A stretch of 62,009 nt of DNA. Source: Acidobacteriaceae bacterium (lineage in GTDB: Bacteria > Acidobacteriota > Terriglobia > Terriglobales > Acidobacteriaceae). This document shows, one piece after another, positions 8,425-16,920 of this stretch. The notes beneath the pieces were generated by a model that made no database searches, was not told the DNA's origin, and saw nothing but the letters and a program-made list of their open reading frames with translations. The position numbers and the translations under genes are program-made. The stretch covers positions 486-62,494 of the forward strand of contig PMHV01000031.1 in the NCBI GenBank assembly GCA_003156805.1, in the 5' to 3' direction. Position 1 is the first letter of the stretch. Every line of letters starts with the position of its first letter.

Positions 8425-9603
8425 ATGCCCGAGACTACGCTGCAAGCCCCTGTCCCCACGCCGCTGACCACGCTCACCGAAGACGAGATTCTTTTCCGCG
8501 ACAATATTCGCCAGTTTGCCGACGAGAAAATCCGGCCGCTGGTGAAAGAGATGGACGAGAAAGGTGTCTTCGATAAGGATCTGATGCACGAATTTTTCCA
8601 GCTCGGACTGATGGGGATCGAGATTCCCGAGCAGTACGGAGGAAGCGGCGCGAAGTTCTTTGAAGCGATCCTGGCCGTGGAGGAATTGTCGCGCGTGGAC
8701 GCCTCGGCCGGCGTCATCGTGGACGTGCAGAACACGCTGGTCAACAACGCGCTTTTGCGATGGGGCAATAGTGAACAGAAGAAACGCTTTCTGCCCAAGA
8801 TGGCAGCGGAAACTGTGGGGGCTTATGCGCTGAGCGAGGCCGGTTCCGGCTCCGATGCGTTTGCCCTGCAAACGCGGGCCGAGATTAAGGGCGGCGAATA
8901 TGTGCTGAACGGCCGCAAGCTGTGGATCACGAACAGCAAAGAAGCTGGCCTCTTCGTTCTGTTTGCCACCATCGATCCCGCCGCCGGATACAAGGGCATC
9001 ACGGCATTTCTCGTAGAGAAAGATTTTCCCGGATTCGGCGTGGGCAAGAAGGAAGACAAGCTGGGCATTCGAGCCTCCTCAACGTGCGAGCTGATTCTCG
9101 AAGATTGCCGGGTGCCAAAAGACAATGTGCTCGGCGAACCGGGCAAAGGTTACAAGATTGCGATTGAGACGCTGAACGAAGGCCGCATCGGCATAGGCGC
9201 CCAAATGATCGGCCTGGCTCGCGGCGCGTGGGAATATGCCTGCAAGTATGCTCAAGAGCGCAAACAGTTCGGCAAAGCCATCGCCGATTTTCAGGGCATC
9301 CAGTTTCAAATCGCGCAGATGACAACCGAAATCGAAGCCGCGCGGTTGATGGTCTACAACGCGGCGCGCATGAAAGATGCGGGCGTGAACTTCGTGAAAG
9401 AAGCCGCGATGACCAAGCTCTTTGCGTCGCAGGTGGCCGAGCGGGTGACGTCGCTGGCCATCGAAATCTATGGCGGCTACGGATTCACCAGGGATTATCC
9501 CGTGGAAAAATACTGGCGCGATGCCAAGATCGGAAAGATCTACGAAGGCACCTCAAACATGCAACTGGCGACCATCGCCAAACTCGTGCTGGGGGGAAAG
9601 TAA
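8425..9603 (+). CDS. Acyl-CoA dehydrogenase (short / branched-chain type)
   Basis: 392-residue FAD flavoenzyme introducing the alpha-beta double bond into acyl-CoA thioesters. Family signature 1 is AYALSEAGSGSDAFAL (about residues 132-147) and signature 2 is RKQFGKAIADFQGIQFQIA. The catalytic glutamate is expected in KIYEGTSNMQ near residue 374. GGYGFTRDYPVEKYWRDAKI is the usual C-terminal block. Length and catalytic Glu position fit the ACADS/ACADSB/bcd group; the exact chain specificity is not readable. Stands alone. Confidence 0.92.
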   Translation: MPETTLQAPVPTPLTTLTEDEILFRDNIRQFADEKIRPLVKEMDEKGVFDKDLMHEFFQLGLMGIEIPEQYGGSGAKFFEAILAVEELSRVDASAGVIVDVQNTLVNNALLRWGNSEQKKRFLPKMAAETVGAYALSEAGSGSDAFALQTRAEIKGGEYVLNGRKLWITNSKEAGLFVLFATIDPAAGYKGITAFLVEKDFPGFGVGKKEDKLGIRASSTCELILEDCRVPKDNVLGEPGKGYKIAIETLNEGRIGIGAQMIGLARGAWEYACKYAQERKQFGKAIADFQGIQFQIAQMTTEIEAARLMVYNAARMKDAGVNFVKEAAMTKLFASQVAERVTSLAIEIYGGYGFTRDYPVEKYWRDAKIGKIYEGTSNMQLATIAKLVLGGK

Positions 9604-9938
9604 AGGCGAGCATTAGAGTGAGGCACCAGCTCCCACGAGTCTCTTTATCCGCAGTTGAAAGCGGGCCCCTCCGTCCGGCGCCAAATCCCGTTCGCTGAGC
9701 CCCCGGATTTAAGCCGAATCCCTTGTCTGGCGCGGTTCTTCCCTGATCGCAAGCCGCGCCGGTAACAAATTCAAGTTACTCATAATGTGCAGCGAGTTGC
9801 ACTTCGGCACCGCATAGGCATCTCGGGCAAATGCCTTAACCCATTTGTTATCAGCATCGTGCTGGTGATTGCCCTATTGGCGGACAAGCTGCAATTCTCC
9901 CAGTGCCTGCCGTTTGGGGGCAAGACCGGGGTGCCACT
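9604..9938. other. Intergenic region after acyl-CoA dehydrogenase
   Basis: About 330 bases. It contains GGCGCGG and CCGCGCC arms around 9728-9760 that could form a loose stem-loop, possibly ending the dehydrogenase transcript. Nothing else recognisable. Confidence 0.35.
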
Positions 9939-10412
9939 TTGAACACTTTCTTGGGCAACACTGCGGTGATTCCGATTGAGGCTCCTAAGAAGAAGTGGAG
10001 TCTTCTCCCGCTCCTAACGGTATTGTTTCTGATTTCTTATGGCCTGATGACAATGCTGATCATCGAGCAGGGAGCAACTATCCAGTCGCAGCGCAACCTG
10101 ATACTGGAACTGTTTCGCGACAGCACGGAACTCTCGTCCATGAAAGGCAAGGCCCTGCACGAGAAGCAAATGGCGCAGGGTCAGAATCATGCCCAAGTCC
10201 CGTCCGCCCAGGCACAGAGACCCTTGACCCGAACTCCGTCAACCCAAACTCCGTCGACCCAGGCCCCGTCGACCCAGGCCCCGTCGTCCCAGGTTGCAAC
10301 ACCGCCGCATTCCCAGAGCCGAGCTAACAAGAGCGTGAAGCCTGACATCAAGGCCCCGTCGAAGCCGGCTGCAGATTTGGGAGATGATCGGCGCGCTTTG
10401 ATTACGATCTAG
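9939..10412 (+). CDS. Small single-pass membrane protein with TPSTQ repeats
   Basis: About 157 residues. A short N-terminal part is followed by one hydrophobic helix (residues ~22-43, LLPLLTVLFLISYGLMTMLI), then a charged coiled-coil-like segment (IIEQGATIQSQRNLILELFR). The tail is rich in Pro, Ser, Gln and Thr. It includes four 15-bp DNA repeats (10233-10292) encoding TPSTQ/APSTQ units. TTG at 9939 gives the cleanest N-terminus; GTG at 9903 is an alternative. No family recognised; a cell-envelope role is only inferred. Confidence 0.6.
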   Translation: MNTFLGNTAVIPIEAPKKKWSLLPLLTVLFLISYGLMTMLIIEQGATIQSQRNLILELFRDSTELSSMKGKALHEKQMAQGQNHAQVPSAQAQRPLTRTPSTQTPSTQAPSTQAPSSQVATPPHSQSRANKSVKPDIKAPSKPAADLGDDRRALITI

Positions 10413-10481
10413 ATCTTTGCTGGCGATCGATTCGCCCAGGTTTTGCAGTAAGAGTTGAGTGGATTACTTGGAAAACAAATC

Positions 10482-10724
10482 ATGAAGGCCCTGACCCTAG
10501 CCTTGTTGTTGAGTTTGTCTGCTGCCAAACCGGCGCAGCCACTGCGCCAGCCATCCGGGCACGTCGCCCAGCATAATAAGGGCGGAGTCTGGTACTTTGC
10601 CGCGAGCGGCCACGCTGTCTACTGCTACGGCCCGGTGATGACCATGCCGCAGGCCAATGGCGATCTGCAGAAGGTCGCCACGCTCTGCCGGGACGGCAGG
10701 GCGGTGGTACCGCTCAAAGATTAG
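10482..10724 (+). CDS. Small exported protein, unknown
   Basis: About 80 residues with a signal peptide (MKALTLALLLSLSAAKPAQP) and a short mature part containing two Cys (YCYGPV and ATLCRDG) that could form a disulfide. ATG at 10482 gives a canonical signal peptide, unlike the TTG at 10455. It follows the TPSTQ membrane protein by 69 bases and could be in the same transcript. No family recognised. Confidence 0.55.
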   Translation: MKALTLALLLSLSAAKPAQPLRQPSGHVAQHNKGGVWYFAASGHAVYCYGPVMTMPQANGDLQKVATLCRDGRAVVPLKD

Positions 10725-10748
10725 CCTGAAATCCGCCGAGTGCCGGCC

Positions 10749-10783
10749 GAAACGGCGACGAATCCCGAAACAGCGACGAATCA
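10749..10783. repeat. Two 18-bp direct repeats
   Basis: GAAAC(G/A)GCGACGAATC occurs twice with an 18-base period between the small exported gene and mutM. Confidence 0.6.
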
Positions 10784-10872
10784 AAGACGTCGAGATCCGG
10801 CGGCAGAACGCTCCAGGACTTCCCAACCAGCAGTGCTACCTGAGCCCGTGCAAACACCTGTAAACTGGTATG

Positions 10873-11730
10873 GTGCCCGAGCTTCCTGAAGTAGAAACCA
10901 TCGCCCGCGGATTAGCTCGGCGGGTGTCTGGCGATTTGATCGACTCAATATGGTTAGGGCAGAAGCCGGAGCCGCTGAAGTCACCAGCGGCGGACATCGC
11001 AGCCACCCTCGAGCGCAGCCGCATTGTTACTGTGCGGCGGACGGGCAAACACATCGTTTTCGACCTCGCGCGGAGCGCGGTGAGCCGGACACAGAGTGTT
11101 CGCCTGAGAAAAACCGGTCCCACTCAAACCACTGCGCAGTGGATCGTGCATCTGGGCATGACGGGCCGCCTGCAGGTTTGCGAGCCGGAAGCGGAGATCG
11201 TCAAGCACACCCACGCCATCGTAAAGTTGGCTTCGGGCAGGGAACTGCGGTTTGTCGATCCGCGCCGCTTTGGACGGTTGAGTGTGGCGCCGTCTGGCGA
11301 TTTCGAGGCCCGAGGCCTCGAACCGCTGGATGTTGATCTGGACCGTTTCATCGCGTTGTTTCGTGGCCGCAAGACACCGATCAAGAGCGCGCTGCTCAAT
11401 CAGAATCTGCTGCGCGGCGTAGGGAACATCTACGCCGATGAATCATTGTTCCGCTCGGGAATTCGTCCGCGACGCCGTGCTTCCACAATTACCCGCGAGC
11501 AGGCGGCTCGTCTATTCATATCGGTCAGAAAAGTTTTGCAGGAAGCGATTAAGCTCGGCGGTTCTTCGATCTCCGACTATGTCGATGCCGACGGTGAAGA
11601 AGGCTTTTTTCAATTGAAGCATCGCGTTTATGGCCGCGAAGGCGATCCCTGCCTGGTGTGCAAGACGCTCATCAAGCGCGTCGTGATCGCGGGGCGCAGC
11701 AGTCACTACTGCCCGAAATGCCAGAAGTAA
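10873..11730 (+). CDS. mutM: Formamidopyrimidine-DNA glycosylase
   Basis: Base-excision repair enzyme removing 8-oxoguanine and formamidopyrimidines, with AP-lyase activity. It begins PELPEVETIARGL, has the conserved Lys in RRTGKHIVF near residue 57, NQNLLRGVGNIYADE, and a C-terminal zinc finger with two CxxC pairs (CLVCK and CPKC) including GRSSHYC. The Schiff-base nucleophile is the proline directly after the initiator Met. The start must therefore be GTG at 10873; the in-frame ATG at 10870 would put Val before Pro. About 285 residues, full length. Converges on hisC. Confidence 0.93.
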   Translation: MPELPEVETIARGLARRVSGDLIDSIWLGQKPEPLKSPAADIAATLERSRIVTVRRTGKHIVFDLARSAVSRTQSVRLRKTGPTQTTAQWIVHLGMTGRLQVCEPEAEIVKHTHAIVKLASGRELRFVDPRRFGRLSVAPSGDFEARGLEPLDVDLDRFIALFRGRKTPIKSALLNQNLLRGVGNIYADESLFRSGIRPRRRASTITREQAARLFISVRKVLQEAIKLGGSSISDYVDADGEEGFFQLKHRVYGREGDPCLVCKTLIKRVVIAGRSSHYCPKCQK

Positions 11731-11822
11731 GGGAGTGCCGACCCAGGGTTGCCAATTACTGATTGACGTTCAACCGCGGGCTTTCCAATCGGCAAACATT
11801 TCTCGATAATCAAAATCCGTCT

Positions 11823-12968
11823 TTAACTTTCCGCCAACGTCTGAGAGCCAACGATGAAACCACGCTCGGCGACTCGGCGCAGCGCGTTCAGGAACGCCGC
11901 ATTCTGCGCGGGCGTGCCGATGGTCACGCGGATGCAGTTCGGCGCGCCCCATGGCCCGAGCGGCCGCACACCCACGCCTTCGTCCTGCAAACGGCGCGAA
12001 ACCGCCGCGGCATCTTCGCCCAGATCGCAGCAGATAAAGTTCGCCGAGGTGGGCACGGCGCGATATCCGAGGTCGTTCAATCCCTGCCAGAGCGCTTCTG
12101 CCTGCAGCGCATTATTCTCGACGACGCGTTGAATATGCTCCTGGTCGTCCAATGCCGCCAGCGCCGCGGACTGCGCGACCGATGACACGGAAAACGTGTT
12201 GCGCATGCGCGCGCAATAACCCAGAAGTTCCGCCGGGCCTAATCCGTATCCCACACGCAGGCCAGCCAGGCCATGCGCCTTCGAGAATGTTCGCAGCACC
12301 ACGACGCTCGCGCCTTGGCGAAGATAGTCCAGAGATCGCGAATAGGTGACGCCGCGCTGCGCCGCGAAATGCAGGGCAAACTCGTAGTAAGCCTCGTCCA
12401 GCACTACCACCACATGGCCAGGAACTCTTGCCAGAAAGCGCTCGACCGTCGCTGCCTCGACCATGGTGCCTGTGGGATTGTTGGGGTTGGCCAGGAACGC
12501 TAGCCGCGTGTTGGCGTCGATCGCCGCCAGAATGGCGTCCAGGTCGAAAGTATCGTCGCGCATCGGCGCTTCGATCACGTGCGCGCCCGCGGCGTGCACT
12601 GCCAGCGAGTACACAATGAACGAGCGCTGGCTGGTTACTGCGTTGAGCGCCGGCCCCAGCAAAGTCTGGCATAACAGGCCCAGCAGCGCCGTCGAGCCGG
12701 GGGTCACCAGTACCTGTTCCGGCCGCAACCCGTGCTCGGTGGCCAGCTTATGGCGTAACAGGCTGCAATTGTCGTCCGGATAAGTATTCACGGCGGCCAG
12801 CGTACTGCGCATGGCTTCGATGGCGCGCGGCGACGGACCGAAGGGGTTCTCGTTGGAATCGAGTTTGATCAGTTGCGGCCGAACTTCTCGCGACGGCGCC
12901 GGCGCACCGGGAGAATACCCGCCCATGTCCCGGGCAGGTTTGGAAACCAGATCAAAGAATCGGCTCAT
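11823..12968 (-). CDS. hisC: Histidinol-phosphate aminotransferase
   Basis: 381-residue fold-type I PLP enzyme of histidine biosynthesis, transferring an amino group from glutamate to imidazole-acetol phosphate. It has KLDSNENPFGPSPRAIEAM at the N-terminus, NPNNPTGTM, VVLDEAYYEF, and the PLP lysine in TFSKAHGLAGLRVGYG. Related enzymes can use aromatic amino acids, so specificity is inferred. Last gene of the trpS-scpA-scpB-rluB-hisC run; it begins 12 bases after rluB. No other his genes are nearby. Confidence 0.87.
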   Translation of the reverse strand: MSRFFDLVSKPARDMGGYSPGAPAPSREVRPQLIKLDSNENPFGPSPRAIEAMRSTLAAVNTYPDDNCSLLRHKLATEHGLRPEQVLVTPGSTALLGLLCQTLLGPALNAVTSQRSFIVYSLAVHAAGAHVIEAPMRDDTFDLDAILAAIDANTRLAFLANPNNPTGTMVEAATVERFLARVPGHVVVVLDEAYYEFALHFAAQRGVTYSRSLDYLRQGASVVVLRTFSKAHGLAGLRVGYGLGPAELLGYCARMRNTFSVSSVAQSAALAALDDQEHIQRVVENNALQAEALWQGLNDLGYRAVPTSANFICCDLGEDAAAVSRRLQDEGVGVRPLGPWGAPNCIRVTIGTPAQNAAFLNALRRVAERGFIVGSQTLAES

Positions 12969-12980
12969 TGTTGCCGCACA

Positions 12981-13745
12981 TCATGACACGGAACGCGGAG
13001 ACTTCGCCATCGGTTTGTCGCAGGCGGTCCGCAAACGATCGACTTCCTTCGTGGTGAGCGGACGGAAACGGCCGGGGGGGACATCGAGTTTGAGCGGGCC
13101 GTACCGCACGCGCTTGATCTTCTCCACGTGATGACCCACTTTCTCAAACATGCGGCGAATTTGCCGGTTGCGGCCTTCGATCAAAGTGACCTCATACCAG
13201 GGATTGGCCGCGACCTTTACAACGCGGACTCCCGCCGGCGCGGTCCGAACCCGGTGGCCATCGTCGGTTGTGATGGAGACTCCACTGCGTAGTTTTTCCA
13301 GCGCTGCTTCGCTCGGAGTGCCCGCTACTTTGACGACGTAAGTCTTGGCGACGTGCGACGCCGCTTTCATCAACCGGTGAGCGAGGTCGCCATCGTTGGT
13401 CAACACCAGCAAGCCCTCGCTGGCATAATCCAGCCGGCCGACGGGATAGACGCGTCCCTTCACGCCGCGAATCAGTTCCATCACCGTGGGGCGCCTCTCG
13501 GGATCGCTCATAGTGGTGACGTAGCCTTTGGGTTTGTTCAGCACAAGGTAGAGGTGCCGCTGTGCTCCGTGCAAAAGCTTTCCGTTTACCCGGATGTGGT
13601 CGGTCTCCGGATCAGCTTTGCTGCCGAGTTCGCTGACGACCTGTCCGTTGACCTGCACGCGGCCGGCGGCGATCAATTCCTCTGCCTTGCGGCGCGAGGC
13701 GACTCCGGCAGCGGCGATAATTTTTTGCAGGCGCTCAGTGGGCAT
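12981..13745 (-). CDS. rluB: 23S rRNA pseudouridine synthase, RluB/RsuA family
   Basis: 254 residues. An N-terminal S4 RNA-binding domain (LQKIIAAAGVASRRKAEELI) is followed by the RsuA-type catalytic domain. The catalytic Asp lies in VGRLDYASEGLLVLTNDG; LNKPKGYVTT and EGRNRQIRRMFE are also family blocks. The order scpA-scpB-rluB is common in many phyla, which supports the RluB assignment over RsuA or RluE. ATG start, 36 bases after scpB. Confidence 0.9.
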   Translation of the reverse strand: MPTERLQKIIAAAGVASRRKAEELIAAGRVQVNGQVVSELGSKADPETDHIRVNGKLLHGAQRHLYLVLNKPKGYVTTMSDPERRPTVMELIRGVKGRVYPVGRLDYASEGLLVLTNDGDLAHRLMKAASHVAKTYVVKVAGTPSEAALEKLRSGVSITTDDGHRVRTAPAGVRVVKVAANPWYEVTLIEGRNRQIRRMFEKVGHHVEKIKRVRYGPLKLDVPPGRFRPLTTKEVDRLRTACDKPMAKSPRSVS

Positions 13746-13781
13746 GGTGAATGGCTTTCATGCGGCGCAGTTGCGCGCCAG

Positions 13782-14558
13782 TCAGGATTCCGGGGAAGCG
13801 GCGGACTTCTCCATCTCTTCGGGCTGCGAGCGGCCGGTTTCCGGGGTATCGGTGGCAGCCTGCGCAGACGGGACGTCATTCTCTTCCGGCTCTTCAGGTG
13901 CGCCTTCACCGGATACTGTTACTTCAGCGGTGCTTAGGCTTTCCGGAACAGGCGCTTCCGTCGCCGGGTTTTCCGCCGGAATCAACTCCGCTTGGAACGA
14001 CTCCGCCACCAGCTTCTCGAATTCCTCCATGCTGGGCAGTTCGTTCACGTCTTTCAAGCCGAACCGCATCAGGAATTCTTTGGTCGTCCTGTATAGGATC
14101 GGCCGCCCGATCACCTGTTTGCGGCCCGCGGTTGTGATCAGTTTGCGATCGAGCAGCGTGCCGATGACGCCGCCGGAATCCACGCCGCGAATGTCGCTGA
14201 TCTCCGGCACGGTGACCGGCTGCTTGTAGGCGATCACGGCCAGTGTTTCCAACGCAGGCAGCGAGAGCCGGATCGGCGGCTTCAAACTCTTGGCGAAAGC
14301 GCGCACTACTTCGTGCTGCTCTGGCTTGGTCGACATGCGGTAGCCGCCCGCTACCTGGCGAATCTCGATGCCATGATCCGGCCCGCCGTATTCGCCGATC
14401 AGTTCCTCCAGGCTGGAGCGCACCCGCGATTTCACGTCGGCATCATCGATCGCGCCTGCCGCGACGATACTCTCATTCACGAGCTGCGTGATCTGCTCCA
14501 GCGTGATGGGCGTCTCCGCCGCGTAAATGATGGCTTCGAGTTGGGCTTTGAGACTCAT
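13782..14558 (-). CDS. scpB: Segregation and condensation protein B
   Basis: 258 residues. The winged-helix part covers residues ~1-180, with the diagnostic PIRLSLPALETLAVIAYKQP, VTVPEISDIRGVDS and GRPILYRTTKEFLMRFGL. The acidic, low-complexity C-terminal tail of ~70 residues is variable in this family. ScpB dimers bind ScpA to form the SMC-ScpAB condensin that compacts and separates chromosomes. scpA lies just upstream, separated by a repeat-filled spacer. Confidence 0.93.
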   Translation of the reverse strand: MSLKAQLEAIIYAAETPITLEQITQLVNESIVAAGAIDDADVKSRVRSSLEELIGEYGGPDHGIEIRQVAGGYRMSTKPEQHEVVRAFAKSLKPPIRLSLPALETLAVIAYKQPVTVPEISDIRGVDSGGVIGTLLDRKLITTAGRKQVIGRPILYRTTKEFLMRFGLKDVNELPSMEEFEKLVAESFQAELIPAENPATEAPVPESLSTAEVTVSGEGAPEEPEENDVPSAQAATDTPETGRSQPEEMEKSAASPES

Positions 14559-14661
14559 GAGATCAGTTGTCAGTTGCCGGTTGCGAGTTGCCAGTTGCCA
14601 GTTGCTAGCACAGTCGTCAGTCGTGACTGGCCACTGATCACTGGCCCCTGAACACTTTTCT
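14559..14661. repeat. CAGTTGCC-type short repeats between scpA and scpB
   Basis: The 103-base spacer consists mostly of CAGTTGC / GAGTTGCCAGTTGCCAGTTGC units plus GTCAGTCGTGACTGGCCACTG, which is self-complementary in part. The same CAGTTGCCA-type wording occurs inside dnaE2 at about 55455-55480. Confidence 0.6.
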
Positions 14662-15552
14662 TCATCTCCAATCGTCCCTTACCACCGTCTGTTCATTCAT
14701 GATTTGGTCGAAGTGCGTATGTTTACGCACAGCGATCTCACCGAACAAGCGTTCCTGACGAACCTGGATCGCCTGCAGGCGCACCATTTCGAGCAACGCC
14801 AGGAACATGCACACCAGCGCCTGCCGCGACGGCACTCGCAACAAAAGCTGTTTCAGCCGGATGGGCCGGTCCTCAAGCGTTAGCCGCCTTCGTAGATAAT
14901 CGATCATCTGGGCGACCGTAACCGTTTCCTCGTCGACGTCGATTACGGGCCGGGTGCGCAAGCGTTCTAGAATCTGCTGAAATGTTTTCACCAGATCGAT
15001 TACGTCGGCGGCGATTTCCGGCTCCGTGCCTTCGGCGTCCATGAATTCCCGGAGCGCCGGATTCGTGAGCACTGCATCTTCAATCTGCTGCTTCTGCAAG
15101 AGCATCTGTGCGGCGGACTTGAACTTCTCGTGCTCCAGCAGCCGGTTTACCAGTTCCATGCGCGGATCGTCCGGCTCTTCGGCGGCCGCATCCGGATCGC
15201 GCGGCAGCAGCATCTTCGACTTGATGTGAATCAGCACCGCAGCCATGTAAATGAAATCCGCGGCCACATTCACATCCAGCTCGCGAATCTTTTCCACATA
15301 CGCGAGATACTGCGCCGTGATGCGAGCGATGGGGATATCGTAGATGTCGATATCCTGCTTGCGAATCAGATCGAGCAGCAGATCGAGAGGGCCTTCATAG
15401 ACGTCGCCCACCGCAACCGAAAAGGGAGAGTCGCTTTGGTCTCTCTTTGCGGATCGTCCCTCGGCTTCCTTTATAGGCGTGGTCAACGCAACGTGCTCCG
15501 CAACCATCGCCGGTGCGGGAACGTTCGCCAGGCTGCCGGATTCGGAAACCAT
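14662..15552 (-). CDS. scpA: Segregation and condensation protein A
   Basis: Kleisin subunit of the SMC-ScpAB condensin. The family block VYEGPLDLLLDLIRKQDIDI is followed by VAADFIYMAAVLIHIKSKML, and the C-terminal winged helix has LALLEMVRLQAIQVRQ. The frame is open far upstream into trpS, but ATG at 15552 gives a ~296-residue product close to the usual length; GTG at 15558 is an alternative. It starts 54 bases after trpS. Confidence 0.9.
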   Translation of the reverse strand: MVSESGSLANVPAPAMVAEHVALTTPIKEAEGRSAKRDQSDSPFSVAVGDVYEGPLDLLLDLIRKQDIDIYDIPIARITAQYLAYVEKIRELDVNVAADFIYMAAVLIHIKSKMLLPRDPDAAAEEPDDPRMELVNRLLEHEKFKSAAQMLLQKQQIEDAVLTNPALREFMDAEGTEPEIAADVIDLVKTFQQILERLRTRPVIDVDEETVTVAQMIDYLRRRLTLEDRPIRLKQLLLRVPSRQALVCMFLALLEMVRLQAIQVRQERLFGEIAVRKHTHFDQIMNEQTVVRDDWR

Positions 15553-15605
15553 TTTCACATCTGTCCTTGCGCTGTTGTCATTGTACTTCGATCCGCCGCC
15601 CGCGC

Positions 15606-16667
15606 CTACTTTGCCGCGTCCGTACCTTGTGCAACACTCTCCGGAGGTTCGTAATCGAGCGACATTCCCATGGCCTGCCGCACCTCCGCGATGGTTTTTG
15701 CCGCCACTGCGCGCGCCCGTTGTGAACCCGCTTCCAGAATATCCCAGGCCAGCCGCGGATTCTCCTCGAATTGTTTCCGCCGCTCCTGCATCGGAGTCAG
15801 CAACTGCACGAGTGCATTCGCGGCCCAACTCTTGCACTCGATGCAGCCGATGCCCGCCGAACGACACCCCTCATCCACTTTGTCTAGAGTGGCGCGGTCG
15901 CTGAAAATCTTGTGTACGTCGCCCACTGGACAAACGTCGGGATTTCCTGGGTCCGAGCGCCGCACTCGCGCCGGGTCGGTCACCATCGTCTTCAGCTTCT
16001 GCCGCACCAGCGGCTCCGGATCGGTCAGCAGGATCGTATTGCCATACGACTTCGACATCTTGCGCCCATCGGTTCCCGGCAGCTTGGGCGCGGGCGTGAG
16101 CAGAGATTGTGGTTCGGGGAAAACTTCTCCGCGCTGTCCGTAAAGGCTGTTGAAGCGCCGCGCAATCTCCCGCGTGAGTTCCACATGCGCCACCTGGTCC
16201 TCGCCCACGGGAACAACATTCGCCTTGTAAATCAGTATGTCTGCCGACTGCAGCACAGGATAGCCGAGAAATCCATACGTTCCGAGATCCTTGTCTTTAA
16301 TGTTCTCCCGCTGTTCTTTGTAGGTCGGCACGCGCTCCAACCAGCCCAGCGGCGTGATCATCGAAAACAGCAGGTGCAGCTCGGCGTGCGCCGGCACGTG
16401 CGACTGGATAAAGATTACCGACTTCTCCGGATCTAAGCCCGCTGCCAGCCAGTCGAGCGCTACCTCCAGCGAATTTTCCTTCACGCGTGAAGTGTCGGCG
16501 TAATCCGTCGTGAGTGCGTGCCAGTCGGCCACTTCGAAGAAACATTCGTACTCGTCCTGCATGCGCACCCAGTTCGCCAGCGCCCCCACATAGTTTCCCA
16601 GGTGCAGTTTGCCGGTCGAGCGCATGCCGCTGAGCACGCGCTTACGCAAGTTGGTTGAAGTTGTCAT
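15606..16667 (-). CDS. trpS: Tryptophanyl-tRNA synthetase
   Basis: About 353-residue class I aminoacyl-tRNA synthetase. The HIGH-equivalent is STGKLHLGNYVGAL and the KMSKS loop is GRKMSKSYGN. TDPARVRRSDPGNPDVCPV and GCIECK are typical of the bacterial TrpS subgroup. ATG at 16667 (MTTSTNLRKRVLSGM) follows GTGGAAAACC at good spacing, so it is preferred over 16697. First gene of the minus-strand run with scpA and scpB. Confidence 0.95.
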   Translation of the reverse strand: MTTSTNLRKRVLSGMRSTGKLHLGNYVGALANWVRMQDEYECFFEVADWHALTTDYADTSRVKENSLEVALDWLAAGLDPEKSVIFIQSHVPAHAELHLLFSMITPLGWLERVPTYKEQRENIKDKDLGTYGFLGYPVLQSADILIYKANVVPVGEDQVAHVELTREIARRFNSLYGQRGEVFPEPQSLLTPAPKLPGTDGRKMSKSYGNTILLTDPEPLVRQKLKTMVTDPARVRRSDPGNPDVCPVGDVHKIFSDRATLDKVDEGCRSAGIGCIECKSWAANALVQLLTPMQERRKQFEENPRLAWDILEAGSQRARAVAAKTIAEVRQAMGMSLDYEPPESVAQGTDAAK

Positions 16668-16920
16668 CGGTTTTCCACGAGTCGTAACGAGGCGCAACGG
16701 AAGCGACAGCGCCCCAATTAACAGGTTGCAGCATCATGCGAGGGTATTGTCGATACTACCACGCAGGGCGCGGATTTCGGGGCCAAGTGGTCAGCCAAGT
16801 AGTGAGCGAAGGGGCAGGTCAGCACGTGACCAAATCCAAGCGAAGCACACTTCAGGGGCCCGTCCGCCCGCGATGCTTTATAATTCGCGCCACTCCGCTC
16901 GAAGGATCGAAGTCGTCGGC

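Noticed and set aside
10233-10292. CRISPR or minisatellite
   Set aside because: Four 15-bp units in frame inside a coding region; they encode TPSTQ repeats.
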